A DNA stretch of 64,000 bases from Celoporthe dispersa (lineage: Eukaryota > Ascomycota > Sordariomycetes > Diaporthales > Cryphonectriaceae), in assembly GCA_016584495.1 (NCBI GenBank), contig WAID01000015.1:1240501-1304500 (forward strand). Direction: 5' to 3'. A program made the position numbers and the translations under genes. The notes beneath the pieces were generated by a model. That model worked only from the letters and a program-made list of their open reading frames with translations. It ran no database searches and was not told the DNA's origin. Of this stretch, positions 21,548 through 33,439 are shown piece after piece (within the stretch, counting starts at the first letter, position 1; every line of letters starts with the position of its first letter).

Positions 21548-22960
21548 CTAGATGCCGCCGTCCATGACGGCCAGGGCACCCGGCTCGCTGCAGACATAGA
21601 TGACGTCGTGGCTGTCGGAGAATCCGTTGAAGCGGGTGGCAGAGCACTTGGTGTAGGCACCCATGTCCTCAAAGTACAGCCAGTCGCCGACGTCCAGGGT
21701 CTTGTCGAAGCGGGTGCTCTCGCTGATGCGGTCGATGCCGTCGCAGGTCGGGCCCCAGATGCTGTACTCGGTGCCGTCGGACGCGACAGGCCTGGCGGTC
21801 TTGGTGTTGTAGTACGTCTGGCCCCCGGCGCGCAGGATGTTGGCCACCGGGTGCTGGTGGTCAAACATGATGCTGCTGAAGTTGCCGTAGACGCCGTCGT
21901 TGACGTACACCATGTAGCTGTTGCTGTCGCCGGGCTGGTTCTCGACGGTGCGGCGGGCGATGATGTTGCAGGCGAGGGTGAACGCGGTCGAGGCATAGAA
22001 GCGACCGGGCTCCGCGATCAGGTTGATGCCCGAGTGCGCCGGGAAGTACTCGTCCAGGGCGGCCCGGAGGGCCCCCGCCATCCCCTCGAAGCTCTCGTCG
22101 CTGCAGAAGCCGCCCCCGACGTCCAGGGTCTTCATGTCGAAGCCGTACGCGGTGCCCTGCCGGAACACAGCGTGTGCGTCCTGGACGGCCTTGAGGAAAG
22201 CCCCCGGGTCGGAGGCGCCAGAGCCGACGTGGAAGCTGACCCCGACCACCTTCAGGCCCAGCTCGCGCGCCGTCTGCAGCAGGCCCTCCGTCATGTCCAT
22301 GGACGCGCCGAACTTGAGGCTGAGGCGGCAGAGGCTGGACGAGTCGTCGGTGTGGATGCGCAGGAACAGCTCGGCCCCGGGGTAGAGCTTGGCGATCTTG
22401 CGGAGCTCGTCGGCATTGTCAAAGGTCATCTGGCGGACGCCCTGGCTGGCGACGTAGCGGACGTACGAGTTGGTCTTGCAGGGCTGGGCGTAGATGATGC
22501 GCTCGGGGCTGACGCCCATCTTGAGGACCTGCTCGATCTCGGTCTTGGAGGCGCAGTCGAAGCCGGTGCCCAGGCTGGCCAGGAGGCGCAGAAGCTGGGG
22601 GTCCGGGTTGCACTTGACGGCGTAGAAGGGCTTGACGCGGGGGAGGTTGAGCTTCCACCGCATGTGCTGCCGGTAGACCTCGCCGAGGTCCGCCACGAAG
22701 AAGGTGTCCTCGTCACCGGGCTCGCAGTCCTCGTGGTCAATGCTCTCCACGCGCTGGCGCAGGGCCTCGCCGATCAGATGCTCGGGCGAGACATGGCCAC
22801 GGTGGTGTTGGTGGTGGTGGTGGTTGCTGTGGTTGTTGTCATGGTCGAATGTTGGGCCGCCATGATTGCCTTTGACAGACTTGATGACAGAAGTAAAGAC
22901 TCGACTGTTGATGTAATCGACAGGTGTGATTGTATCGACGAGGGTCACTGCCATAACCAT
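21548..22960 (-). CDS. SPE1: Ornithine decarboxylase
   Basis: PLP fold-III enzyme that makes putrescine from ornithine, the committed step of polyamine synthesis. Single exon, 470 aa. The PLP lysine is in PFYAVKCN (about residue 116); HVGSGASD, TLDVGGGF and AEPGRFY are cofactor-binding loops; the WGPTCDGID cysteine (about 406) is the subunit-crossing catalytic Cys. The N-terminal 60 residues include a His/Asn-rich tract (residues 43-53) not needed for catalysis. Two in-frame ATGs (residues 1 and 3) occur together. A long upstream spacer fits the long leader known for Neurospora spe-1, but I cannot define the transcript start. Confidence 0.95.
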   Translation of the reverse strand: MVMAVTLVDTITPVDYINSRVFTSVIKSVKGNHGGPTFDHDNNHSNHHHHQHHRGHVSPEHLIGEALRQRVESIDHEDCEPGDEDTFFVADLGEVYRQHMRWKLNLPRVKPFYAVKCNPDPQLLRLLASLGTGFDCASKTEIEQVLKMGVSPERIIYAQPCKTNSYVRYVASQGVRQMTFDNADELRKIAKLYPGAELFLRIHTDDSSSLCRLSLKFGASMDMTEGLLQTARELGLKVVGVSFHVGSGASDPGAFLKAVQDAHAVFRQGTAYGFDMKTLDVGGGFCSDESFEGMAGALRAALDEYFPAHSGINLIAEPGRFYASTAFTLACNIIARRTVENQPGDSNSYMVYVNDGVYGNFSSIMFDHQHPVANILRAGGQTYYNTKTARPVASDGTEYSIWGPTCDGIDRISESTRFDKTLDVGDWLYFEDMGAYTKCSATRFNGFSDSHDVIYVCSEPGALAVMDGGI

Positions 22961-25585
22961 ATCCCAAAGCTGTCCTGGGGGCGGAGGTAGCTGTCGGGGC
23001 CGAGAGGAAGACGTTGGGAAGGGGAGGGGGGCGGGACCTTGTCGGTTTGTTGGACCTGGCGATCAGGCTCCAGAGAACCTTGATCTATTGTTGATGGGGA
23101 GAGTCTCGACACACGGCGAGGTGGGTGTTAAGGGGGTCGGAATCGGTAGCAAACTGATCCCTCGATGGACTGGCGAGGCCTCCGCGACTCTCCCTCGTTG
23201 AGAGGAAGAGGCTCAGAAGTCCCCTTATGCGGCAGCTGGAAGGGGGGGTGGAACACGGGGACCTTTTGGTTGTAGGGAGGGTTGAGCGGCGCGAAGAAGT
23301 CGAGGTGCTTATGGGCGTTCAGCAGCGGTGGGAGGAGGGACCACGTTGATGATGTGAGGGTTCTTTCGCTGGCTGAAATCTTGATCTGAGACGAAGCCAA
23401 CGGCCGAGGAAGCCGTCGTAGCGGTGTGCCTTTGATGGAGACCAAAGGCGAGTCCCAGTTCGGGGGGGGGGTTTCTAGAGTGGAGTCTGCTGCTCAGGGA
23501 CAGCTTGTTAGCTATGCTTGCTCGTGGGCAGGGCAGGCCGAGGGCGCGTGAGGTCGTGAGACTGGTGATGAGAGAGGTTTTATAGCCGTGACGTCTGGGA
23601 GAGAAACAGCCGTGTGATGTTGGTGTGTGGTGAGAAGAAGGAGCCAAGTGGCCGCGGGGTGGCAGGGGGGAAAAAAATTGTGAGGGCAGGGCTGTTCACG
23701 TCGAGACAGGGTCTCTCTGGCCACAGCCACTGCCAGGCGCCACAGGTCAACGTACCTGGTGATGAGTCACCGGCCTGATGCTGTAGCTGTCGGTATACGG
23801 TGCGTTGTATCTTCAGGTGCGATTGTTCGCCAGGAGAGAAAGAGGAGGAGCAGTGTTGTGTTGAGAAGGGTGAAGGACGAGAAAGAAAGAATGAGCGGTC
23901 GATGATGTCGGGGGTGGATGTTTGATTTTGGCGGGGGAGCGAATTTCCAGGTGGTGGGTCCTGAAGGTAACCCCCAGACCAGGACCTCTCCTTTTTTTTT
24001 TCTTTGGCTTCCTTCTTTTTTTCCCCCTTCTTTTCCCCTTCCCTTTTTCTTGAATTGGCTGGCGGGTTCCCAGCTTGCTAGTCTAAAATCTCTAGGGCCG
24101 CACTCATTGGTAGAGCTTGTTTTAGCGTGGGGCCTGCCACTGATGAGCTTGGCGGTTCGACACTTGCCACCACTGCCCACTGTAGAGATCCAACAGCTGA
24201 GACCACATCTTGGTCGTTTTGTTTTGTTTTGCTCTCTACACCATTCACAGCTTCCGAGTATTCCTCCCAGCCGTTGGTTCCTCTCAAGATACGGTGGCCT
24301 CGTCGTTTCGACGCAGACATCACCATCCACCACGACCAGGGGAGAAACCGACCACATGCACCTGTTCCTCTTTTTAGGCCGCACAAGCCCACAGGCCAGT
24401 TCCTGACCGGCCTCTCTGCTGCACCTATCACGACATGGTCCTTTTATTAGTTCCCCAGTGCGACAGCCTACCAGCGCTGTCCGACATGCGAAAATCCCTC
24501 AGCATGCATGTGAATCTCGAGGTAGATGAGAAGTGACAGTGCAACCGTCACACCGACCTCTGAATTTTTTTTTTTTCCCTTCTTAACCCCCCCTCCGGCA
24601 TTGCGGCCTCATGCATGTCTTACATAGTACATGCCAGATCTGGCCCCCTTGTTCCATTTGCATTGATTATCCGCCATGACCGGCCGAAACAAAAAAAAGA
24701 AAAAAAAAAAGAAAAAAAAGCGCGCCTGAGGACCTATCTCTCGATCGATCAGGCTAACATCTCGGCGGTGGCTGGCTATCCCGCTGACAGGGCTAGGAGA
24801 AAAGAAGAAAAAGAAAAACACAAAGTCTAGACCCGCTGTGACGCAGGTGCATGTTCAGTCAACAACCTCCCAGCCGGCCAGTAGGGACGCGGTGATCGTG
24901 ACGTAGTGATTTGGTGGTGGGGTCAATATGATAACGAAGGCTGGCTGAACAAGAGACGTGAGGAGTTTTCCCTATCGCTCATTCTCGGCCTGAGCTGTTC
25001 AGGGTTCTTCCTACCTACAGGGTGATCTTCGTGCAGCCAGTGTCGTATTCAGCAAGCGGGATCCCGCAGCGACCGGTTTTGCCTAAATACCTAGTAAATG
25101 CTACGGTACCCTTCCTTGCCGGGAGTAAAGGAAGCACCCATGGCAGGGCGAGAATGCATGTGTGTGCATGTACTCTATTGCATAGTCCGCACATCCAGGA
25201 TCCTGAGGAAGACGGGTCTGAGGAATGAGCATCAACAGCCAGGCGAGCCAGCCGCATCCACCGGTGGGCAGGAGGACCGCGGTTCGTTCTGTGCAGGATA
25301 TACTTTGATCTCGCGCCTGTTTGTGGTCTCCAAGCCATCATGGCCCCCCCGTGGGAGGGGGCCCGGCAGGGAGACGTATCGTATCTGGACGCTGCTCTTT
25401 TGGGTAACCCAAGCCCTCTCTGCAAGGTGAACGCCGAGGGGGGGGGGGGGATGGCAGTGGGAGGTGGGTATCATTTCTATATCTATATCCTTTTTTTTCT
25501 TTTTTCTTTTTGATATGTTGTACAGGTTGTGTGAATATACTGCACGCCAACGGATCCGTCGCGCAGCCGCCGGCCACTCCAGAGA
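22961..25585. other. 2.6-kb spacer: ODC promoter/leader and CYM1 3' flank
   Basis: Between two minus-strand genes, so the left part is promoter and leader of ODC. Acceptor-like CAG sites just upstream of the ODC start (about 22975-22995) suggest a leader intron. Homopolymer and purine/pyrimidine runs occur at 23991-24060, 24566-24590, 24688-24718 and 25439-25450. The open frames here (up to 205 codons) carry no domain and I do not call them. Confidence 0.4.
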
Positions 25586-28500
25586 TTAAGCGTCCACCTG
25601 GCCGCCATTCACGTTCATGTCCTCCACCTTCCACTCCGCATCCACCCACGAGGCCTTCTCGCCGAGGAACACGGCCCTCTCGGCCTTTCTGTCCAAAGCC
25701 TCGACGACGTACTTTTGGGCGGCGTCCCTCACCTGCTCTTTGGTGACGTCAAGGAGCTGCTCGCGTCGTTTCTGCCTCATGGCCTCGTCGATGCCGTACA
25801 CAAACCTGCCCATCCCCTCCTCGTTCACGCTCACGGGCGCGTCCACACCTTGGAACACGCTGATCTTGGCATCCTCCAGATCGCGGTCGCTCCACTGCTT
25901 GTCGACAGCCCACTGGCCCGCACGCCGCATGATGCTCAGCGTGTTGGTCGGGTTGGGGTCACGGTACGAGTAGAACCCAAACACACCGTCTGTTGACCGG
26001 TGGTAAGCGCCACCGCCGTACGCGCCGCCCTTCTCGCGGATCTCATGATGCAGGTGCTTGTGTGTGAGAAGCTGTGAGAGGATCTGGAGAGGTGCGCCGT
26101 CGGGTGAGCTGTACGAGACAGTCGGGAGGGAGAGGGCCCCGTAATAGACCTGATAGGGCAGAGGGTAGAATGTCTTGACGTTGCGCTCGAATTTGCGGGC
26201 AGGCTGCGAGGGAAGCTTGGGAGGGGAAGACGAGAAGGCTCCTAGGAACTGAGAGAAGGCGGCCGTGTTGGCTTGCACGGCCTCGCTGCCGCAGGTGATG
26301 GCGGCCCGAATGCTGCCACCCGCCATCGCTAGTTGCTGGATCTGCTTGAGCTTGGCAATGATGTCTTCGAGCTGGTCCGACTCGGACCGGCTCGCAAGGG
26401 AGGTCATCAGCCTCACCTGCGACAGGCCGCCGATCTGCTCATTGAGGTAGCCGTGGTTGGTCAGACCAGCCTCCGCGGCTCGCCTAGCGTACGAGTGGCC
26501 AGACGAGGCGATGTCGTTAACGACACCATCCGCAGAGGCCTGTATCAGCTGCCTGATCTGTTGAACAGCCTCGGGGCTGTCAAAGTTGGTCTCCACGACC
26601 AGCTTGCGGACCAGTTCAAATATGTGTGGCACGTTTCGGTCGAGAGCCATGCCGGTGAACCCAAAGCCTTCGGATGCCTGGGTGAAGTCGGTGACAGAGG
26701 AGGCTGAGTGATAGCCGACGGAGACGCCACCTGTCTTCAGCTTGATCAGGTCCTCGAGCTCCTCCATCGTCATGTCCTTGGTACCGAGGCGCATGATGGA
26801 CCCGGTGAAGAGCGGCACAAGTGACCGCAGCTCGTCGGGAAGGTTGTCTAATACATTGAGGAGACGGAAATAGGTAAGGCCGTTCGTCGGTGCCTCGTAC
26901 CACTGTGTGTTCACACCGCGGATCACCTCGTCTCTCAGGACTGGTGGGTTCTTCTGCCGCGGTATATCCTTCACGTGAACACTAGGCAGGCAGCTGAGGT
27001 CCTCTGTGTTTGTCTTGCCCTGCTCTTCAAGCAGTTCAAGCTCTCTCTCCTCCAGAGCCTTCTGAGCGGCTTCCTCGCCACCGGCCTGCTTCTTGACGGC
27101 CTCGATCTTGGTGGCGAGGCGCTCGGCTTCTTCTCGCACCAGCTCCTGCCCGAACGTGGGCGACGGGGACATAGTGAAGGTCAGGGTGTTATCGTTCAGG
27201 AGGAACTTGTCCATGAGACCTTCGAGGTAGCTACCCTTGGCCAGCTCTGCCTCGAACGCAGCGAGGGTCTCGCTCCAGGCGAGAGTGTCAAAAGGGTCGA
27301 TGCCGGTGAACCACTTCGGCTTGAGGCGCTGTAGCATCGACATTCCGAAGTTGGCGGTCTTGTGCTTGAGCCCAAGCTCGAGCTGGTGCAGGTAGCCATC
27401 GATCTTGGTCCTCTCGAACCCTTTCTGCTGCACCTCACGCAGTATCTTCTGCAGCTCAGTCTTGACCTTTGGTACGTCGCTCTCCTGTACGCCGGTCAGG
27501 CCCACGGAGAAGATGCCGCGAGCATTGCCGCTGTCGTAGCCCGTGTTTGGGCTCCAGTCGATGCCTAGTCCAGATTCGATGAGGCCCTTGTAGAGCGGCG
27601 ACCCGTATCCGTCCATAAGCAGGGCAGAGATCAACGATAGGGAGAAGGACTCGACGATATCTGTCGTGTCCCCGAGAACCCATGAGACCGAGGTCTTGTA
27701 CTGCCTGTTGGCATCAACCAACGGATCTACGGGCCCCTCTAGGGTGACCTCCTTGGGCCCTCCACTGAGATCAACGGGTTGGTGGATCTTCATATCGCCA
27801 CTTATCCGCTCGAATGCCTGGAGCTGGGCATCGATCTCCTGGAGATGGTCGGCTAAGGGCATGTCGCCATAAGTGAACAGCTTCGCATTGCTGGGGTGAT
27901 AGTGCTCATCATGGAACTGCTTCAGCTGCTGATACGTCAGGTCGGTTATCCTCTGCGGATCGCCACCAGAGTTGTTGATGTCCGGGAAGATGTGATCCTG
28001 GAATCTGATGTAGTACAGATACCCAGCATCGGACATCTGTCCCTTCATCTCGTTGTACACGACGCCCTTGAAGACGAGTTTGCGGTCCTCTGGTTTGGCA
28101 TCCTGGCCGCCGGCGATGGCCTGCGGGTTCTCGGGCCCTATTCTCCAGCCTTCCTGCGTAAAGTCGGTCTCCTTCAGGAGCGGGTGCAGTGTCGCATCGA
28201 GGTAGACGGACATGAGATTTTTGAAGTCCTGGGCGTTTGTGGTGGCGAAGGGGTAGAAGGTATGATCTGATGCAGTGAAGGCGTTCATGAAATTTGAGAG
28301 GGTGCGGGGGAGCATCTTGAAGAATGGATCTCGGATCGGGAACCTGGGATCTATCAGCCTTGAGGCGCTCTCTCCCTCACAACCATCTCCACATTGACAA
28401 CGAGGGCAATCAGCTCACTTCTCACTTCCACACAGCGTGGTATGTTCGAGGATGTGTGGCACGCCAGTGTCATCTGGAGGGTTGGTCTTGAACCCGATGG

Positions 28501-28717
28501 AGAAGACATTGTTGCTGTCGTCCCTGGCGATGTGAAGATGTTCGGCGCCAGTCTTGTCATGCTGCAGATGGAGGGCCGTCAGCTCGAGCTCTGGCACATG
28601 CTTGGCCCGGAGCAGCGTGAAGCCATGGAGCTTCTCGCCCGCCTTGGGAAGCTGTGACAGTTCCGCCACGGCCCTCTTGGCGCCGTTGGCAGCGGTGCGC
28701 AGCATTGTCGATGACAT
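25586..28717 (-). CDS. CYM1: Mitochondrial presequence protease (M16C metalloprotease)
   Basis: Zinc peptidase of the mitochondrial matrix that degrades cleaved presequences and other peptides. Exons 28717-28419 and 28343-25586, intron 28418-28344 (75 bp), giving 1018 aa, the usual length. The inverted zinc motif HILEH is at residues 88-92 (His88, Glu91, His92) and sits just before the splice (CGSEK|FPIRDPFFKML). The downstream signature FMNAFTASDHTFYPFAT is family-specific. A short basic N-terminus serves as presequence. The second half holds the M16C-associated domain and a C-terminal M16 lobe ending in VNGGQVDA. Head-to-head with the taxilin gene. Confidence 0.93.
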
Positions 28718-29771
28718 GAGCGTGACTGTGACTGTGACTGGTGAAGTAGTCAGGCCCTTGCTTGTTGCCCGCCCTGCGCCACCCCAGAGGTAGGAGCAAC
28801 AGACTACTCAGTCAGGTTAGACCCCTGGAGCAGATGGACAGCCAGAGCTGTTTCTGCTGCTGAAGACGGGTCGGACGGGTGGTGAGGCCGAAGCGTGGCA
28901 GTGTCGTACTTCATACCTTGAAGGCTGGTCCGTGTATGAGATGTCTGAAATTTTGTTCCAGCTGCCGCCGAGTGACGTCTTTAGCCTCGGTGAGTTGCGG
29001 CCGAGCTACCGGCCCTGGCTTTACCCCCCCCCCCAGCCTGTGTTAGGGACTACGCCCTGGTCCGGCGGGGTGCCCTAACTGAGACCCAGGCCCAAGGAAG
29101 CGAGGTGGGGTCCTGGGCCTGGAAGTGTCCCTCACAAGGTAACCCGTCATCACTTTGTGGCTGGCAAATCACCCATGAGTATCACTTGATCAATGCAGAG
29201 CGGAATACGAGGGTTCTCGCCTTGTGTCTGAGAGTTTCGGTCGGGAGCATATGCATACTTGTCCAGCCAGTAATTTCCCACCCAATCATGCTACGGTGTG
29301 GCGGCTGCGTTGCTGGCTGCTCTTCAATTATCAAGGGAGCCCGTTTGGGCCCGCCCCTTGTGACTTGTGAGCTACTAACCAACCCCCTGCCAAACGAGGC
29401 CTTTGGTAGTCGGTTTGACTCGCCCCCAGTGGAACAACACTGCCCTCAGCGGAGCGGCCCTACTAAACCTCAACTGCCCCAGCCATTAGTCACCCGCTAG
29501 AACCTCATTTCACCTCCCGCAAAAAGTCTTTCCAGACGACGCCAGGCAGACCAGCGACCTTAACCCACAGGGCACCACAGCAAAACACCAGCACCAGCAC
29601 CAGGCAAACGTTCCATCCCAACCACCTCACGGGCCCGCCCCCGCCGTGCCAATGACCACCTGATCAGCGATCAGGACAGGTTCATCCAGCTTAGCTCCAA
29701 AATCCGCACTACTGACGTCCTACTCTCTCGCTACGAAACACCACAGCTTTGGCTTGCCCGCGCGAAGAAAG
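28718..29771. promoter_or_regulatory. Divergent intergenic region, CYM1 / taxilin
   Basis: About 1.05 kb holds both promoters. C-rich run at 29022-29034. A CACCACAGC-rich leader precedes the taxilin ATG. No gene seen. Confidence 0.45.
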
Positions 29772-31752
29772 ATGTCCGCCTCTGCCGCGCCCCACGCGAC
29801 CAGAACGACACACGGCCCTACCAGCAACCCCATCACCGGCAATCACGTCTCGCCTGCGCACGTCCATGTACCCAACGGCCATCACCACCACCACCACCAC
29901 CATGTGGCCCCCTCCCTTGGAGGACAGGAGCCCCGGCTTCCTCCTGCCCCCCCGCCGCGGCGCCGAGTACTGCCAACAGCAAGAAGGCCGGCGGGCCGAA
30001 AGCGAAGAAGCCCCTCGACTCGAACGAGACGTCCAAGCTGCTCGCCCAGCGTATATCGCAGCTTGAACATGATGCCGCCGGCGAGAAGGACCAGGAGGCT
30101 GAGATCGGTGCGTGTTGATGATGCTCGCTGTCCCTCCGCCTCCCCCTCTCCCCCCCTCTCCAGGTCTCGAGGAGGGAGAGATGTATGGTGGGAACTGTAG
30201 GATGGCAGCCCTGCACGTCGTTCTTGATATTCTATCAGGCAGTGGGCGCCACCTGCGACACAGGCCAACCAGTCTCGTGACCGGAGGGAGGGGCGGGGAC
30301 TGACAGAGATGATCTGAAGCGGGGTCGTGATCCTGGGGTGCTTGCTGACATCTTGTTTGCAAAACAAAAATAGAGCGGGAGGTGAAGAAGGCAAATCGTG
30401 AATTGCATTCCCAGACGGCCAAAATGAGCGAGATCCAGAAGATCGACCACCTCACCAAGCGATGCTCCGACCTGCTGGCCGAGATGAAACGCCACGAGAG
30501 GGAGAACATCAAGAACAAGAAACGGGCCGACCAACTGCAGAAGGAGAAGGACTCTGTCCGTTCCGAGCTCACCAAGCAGAACGGCCTGAAGGAGAAGCTC
30601 GAGAAGCTGTGCCGAGAGCTGCAGAAAGAGAACAACAAGCTTAAGGTCTTTATACACCACCACCAATCATGCCCGAGGGACACGATTCCGCCGCCATTGT
30701 GATGCACGCTGACGCAGGCCATTTTCTTCTTGGTATTTGTAGAACGAGAACAAGACTCTGACTGACACGCAACGGCGCAACGAGACCTCCTGGGATGACA
30801 AGTACGCACAGCTGCTGCAGACCTTGGAGGACTACCAGGAGGAGAAGGAGAACCCGAGGAAGCAGGTTGTAGACATGGACTTCGACGAGCTGTACGTTGC
30901 ACCGTCTCCACCTTGTCGCCCTAGCCGTCCGGGATGCCCGGTCTGACGATTAGCAGGTTCAGGGCCCGGTTCAAGTCGTTCATCGAGCAGTACGAGCTGC
31001 GCGAGCTGCATTTCACCTCGCTCATGCGGACCAAGGACCTCGAGCTGGCATTCAACATCTGCAAGTATGACAAGGAGAAGGAGACTGCCGAGGCGGAGGC
31101 GGCGCGGGCCCGGCAGCTCAATGCGCAGGTGCAGACCTTCTCCAAGACCGAGACCGAGCTCCGGACCCAGCTCAATGTCTATGTGGACAAGTTCAAGCAG
31201 GTAGAGGACACGCTGAACAACAGCAATGACCTGTTCCTAACGTTCCGCAAGGAGATGGAGGACATGTCCAAGAAGACGAAGCGGCTCGAAAAGGAAAACG
31301 AGAACCTGAAGCGCAAACACGAGAAGATGAACTCCAACATCTTCAAGATGGCCGATGAGCGCAACAAGCACCTCAAGGACATCGACGACCAGCGCAAGAA
31401 CAACGAGAAGCTGAAGAGCATCATCACGCAGATGCAGCAGCAGGGGCGGGGCATCCCACAGGGGATGCAGGGCACGGTGGAGGGCTGCTACACCGAGGGC
31501 GAGGGCGAGGTGGGCGGCGAGGAGAGCGAGTACGAGGAGGACGAAGAGGAGTACGAGGAAGGTGACGAGGGCAGCGACGGCGACGAGGAGGACGAGGAGG
31601 AGGACGAGGAGGAGTACGAGGAAGACGACGAGGAGACGGAGGACGAAGGGCCTCATCAGGGCCAGCTCCCAGTCGAGCACCAACAGCAACCCTACGGCCC
31701 GGAGCGGCCTCCTCCTGCCCCCCAAGCGGCGACGGTCAACGGCGCCCACTGA
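29772..31752 (+). CDS. Taxilin-family coiled-coil protein
   Basis: Taxilins are long coiled-coil proteins that bind syntaxins or other traffic factors. Exons 29772-30107, 30374-30645, 30743-30891, 30957-31752; introns 266, 97 and 65 bp. Seen: a disordered N-terminus with eight consecutive His (about residues 37-44), then KKPLDSNETSKLLAQRISQLE, the taxilin core IEREVKKANRELHSQTAKMSEIQ, LCRELQKENNKLK|NENK and FKSFIEQYELRELHF, and a highly acidic tail. One C is missing from the C7 run 29947-29953: with eight C the exon reads LPPAPPAAAPSTANSKKAGG and the whole gene is 517 aa. Without it the first exon is out of frame with the core. Confidence 0.85.
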
Positions 31753-33439
31753 GAAGTGGATGGATGGGGTTCAGCCTGGCTGTGTGGGGTCTTGTCTCTC
31801 TCTCCCCCTCCTCCCTCTGGCTCACATGCCTCTGTGTTCTTCTGTCTTGCTTGCACGGGCCTCTCTGGCTTGTCGATGGTCTCCTCGAACCATACCTACT
31901 TCCGGAGAGCTAAGCATTAGCTCGAGACTCGAGCCGAGCAAGCGTCCGTCCTCCCCCTTCCCCCCCAGGGAGTGGTGGTGGGTGGCCTTTCACGGTGTAT
32001 TTGTGTGTGGCATCTATGTGGGAGACGATGCCCTTCCACGAGGCAGGATTATGAGTACCTGTACATGTTTCCGGCTGGCAGCCCTGAGGTGCTTGCTATT
32101 CAACAGCCACGTGAGTTGCATAGTCATGACGAGGTAGTTTCTCGCTGTACCTTTTGAGCACTGCGCTGTAGGATAAATGCTCAAATGACGTAGCAGGAAT
32201 ATATGAGTGAGCAGCAGTATTATATTACAACTTCATGAGCGTGAGAGGTGATTTGAGCCCGGAAGGGGGATCGAAGTCCTCTTGGTTGAGCGTGTAGGGA
32301 ATACATGCCAGGTTAGTACTCTTTGCTTTCTTTTCCCTTCGCCCTCCTCGTTCTGGCCCTGAAAAAAAAAAAAAGCAAACGGAGAATAATGGTAACCAAC
32401 ATCAAGAATAATAAGAACGAAGAAGAATGGAATAAAAATCTCCAGGCGAGGTCATGATGAGGCGGGTGGGGAGGGATCTTCGCAAGCAGCTCGGGCTCAG
32501 GCTGAGGCGTGAAAGTGAGGCGGCTAGCGGCTCACTGCGGCTGCTCCTTGCCGAAAGCAGCGTGCTCCCGGCCCCTCCCCAGCCTGGAGCCTTTGGAGCC
32601 TAAACTGACGTGCCTGTCCCTGGGACCGGCCGTGGTTCTGGTTCGTGCCAGCAACAAACCGTCCACACTGATCAGCCCGAGGCTCAACCACAGCTTGTCT
32701 AGGCCGGTTGCACAGTTGGCAGCATACTTTCTCCCCCCGTCAGACTGACTGGAATCCTAAGGAGAAAAGAAAGAAGAAAATAAGAAAAAAATCAGTTCTA
32801 AGCTACAAACACTCCTTACCATTTCGTTCCTGTTTCGATTCTTGAGCCCCTCCCCCCCCTTTTCCTATCCCAATGGTGGCACACACTCCAGGCCCCTTCG
32901 TCGGGAGACCTCGACATCCTCAACTCTGAGCAGCGGGCGCGTGTTGTTTAGTGGAAGGGCCCTCTTCCTAGTGCTGCAGAGCAGGTGCCGGATTCTGTAC
33001 GTCATTGTCGCTTGTCATTGTCCTCGGCGACGACTTGACAACTTGACTCTGATGATCGTCGTCTGTGATAGCCTGTCGAACTGAGGCTCTACGACCCGAC
33101 CTCTTCTCTTCAATTGTTTCTCCTTCTCTTGTTACTACTACTACTACTACTACTACACGGCTGACCAGACGGCCTACAATCCCACCCACCCTCCACTTTG
33201 GTATAGCGACTGCGTTGCACGACCCATCCTTCTTCTCCCTTCCTCCTCCCACCAACGATACTGATACCACGCCACGGCTGAACGGGGGCTGCCAGCCCCT
33301 CTACAACACCCCGCGCCAGTCCTGTCCTGTCCTGCGCCGTGCTGTGCTTCCTCTGAGCCTCCTCCCTCCTTACCTTCGCTCTCTCTACACACACATATAC
33401 ACACACACCCACGCCCGCCTCACCTCTTCCGGCTATACA
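31753..33439. other. 1.7-kb spacer with leader of the next gene
   Basis: No gene seen. A 24-nt TAC/CTA repeat near 33135-33158 and CA-rich DNA near 33389-33410 lie in the probable leader of the following gene. An A-run sits at about 32361. Confidence 0.45.

Noticed and set aside
21497..22990. 497-codon open frame antisense to ornithine decarboxylase
   Set aside because: High-GC codons leave long antisense frames; its Val/Asp/Gly/Ala-rich repeats mirror ODC codon bias, while ODC itself carries all active-site motifs.
24090..24190. tRNA-like stretch (D-arm-like TTGGTAGAGC and T-loop-like GGTTCGA)
   Set aside because: No matching acceptor stem and the T stem does not pair; at best a decayed tRNA or chance A/B-box resemblance.
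29709..30911. 400-codon antisense frame over the taxilin gene
   Set aside because: Reads across taxilin introns and its His8 codons; no domain.
32240..32300. T-loop-like TTCGATCCCC on the minus strand
   Set aside because: No D arm or acceptor stem around it.
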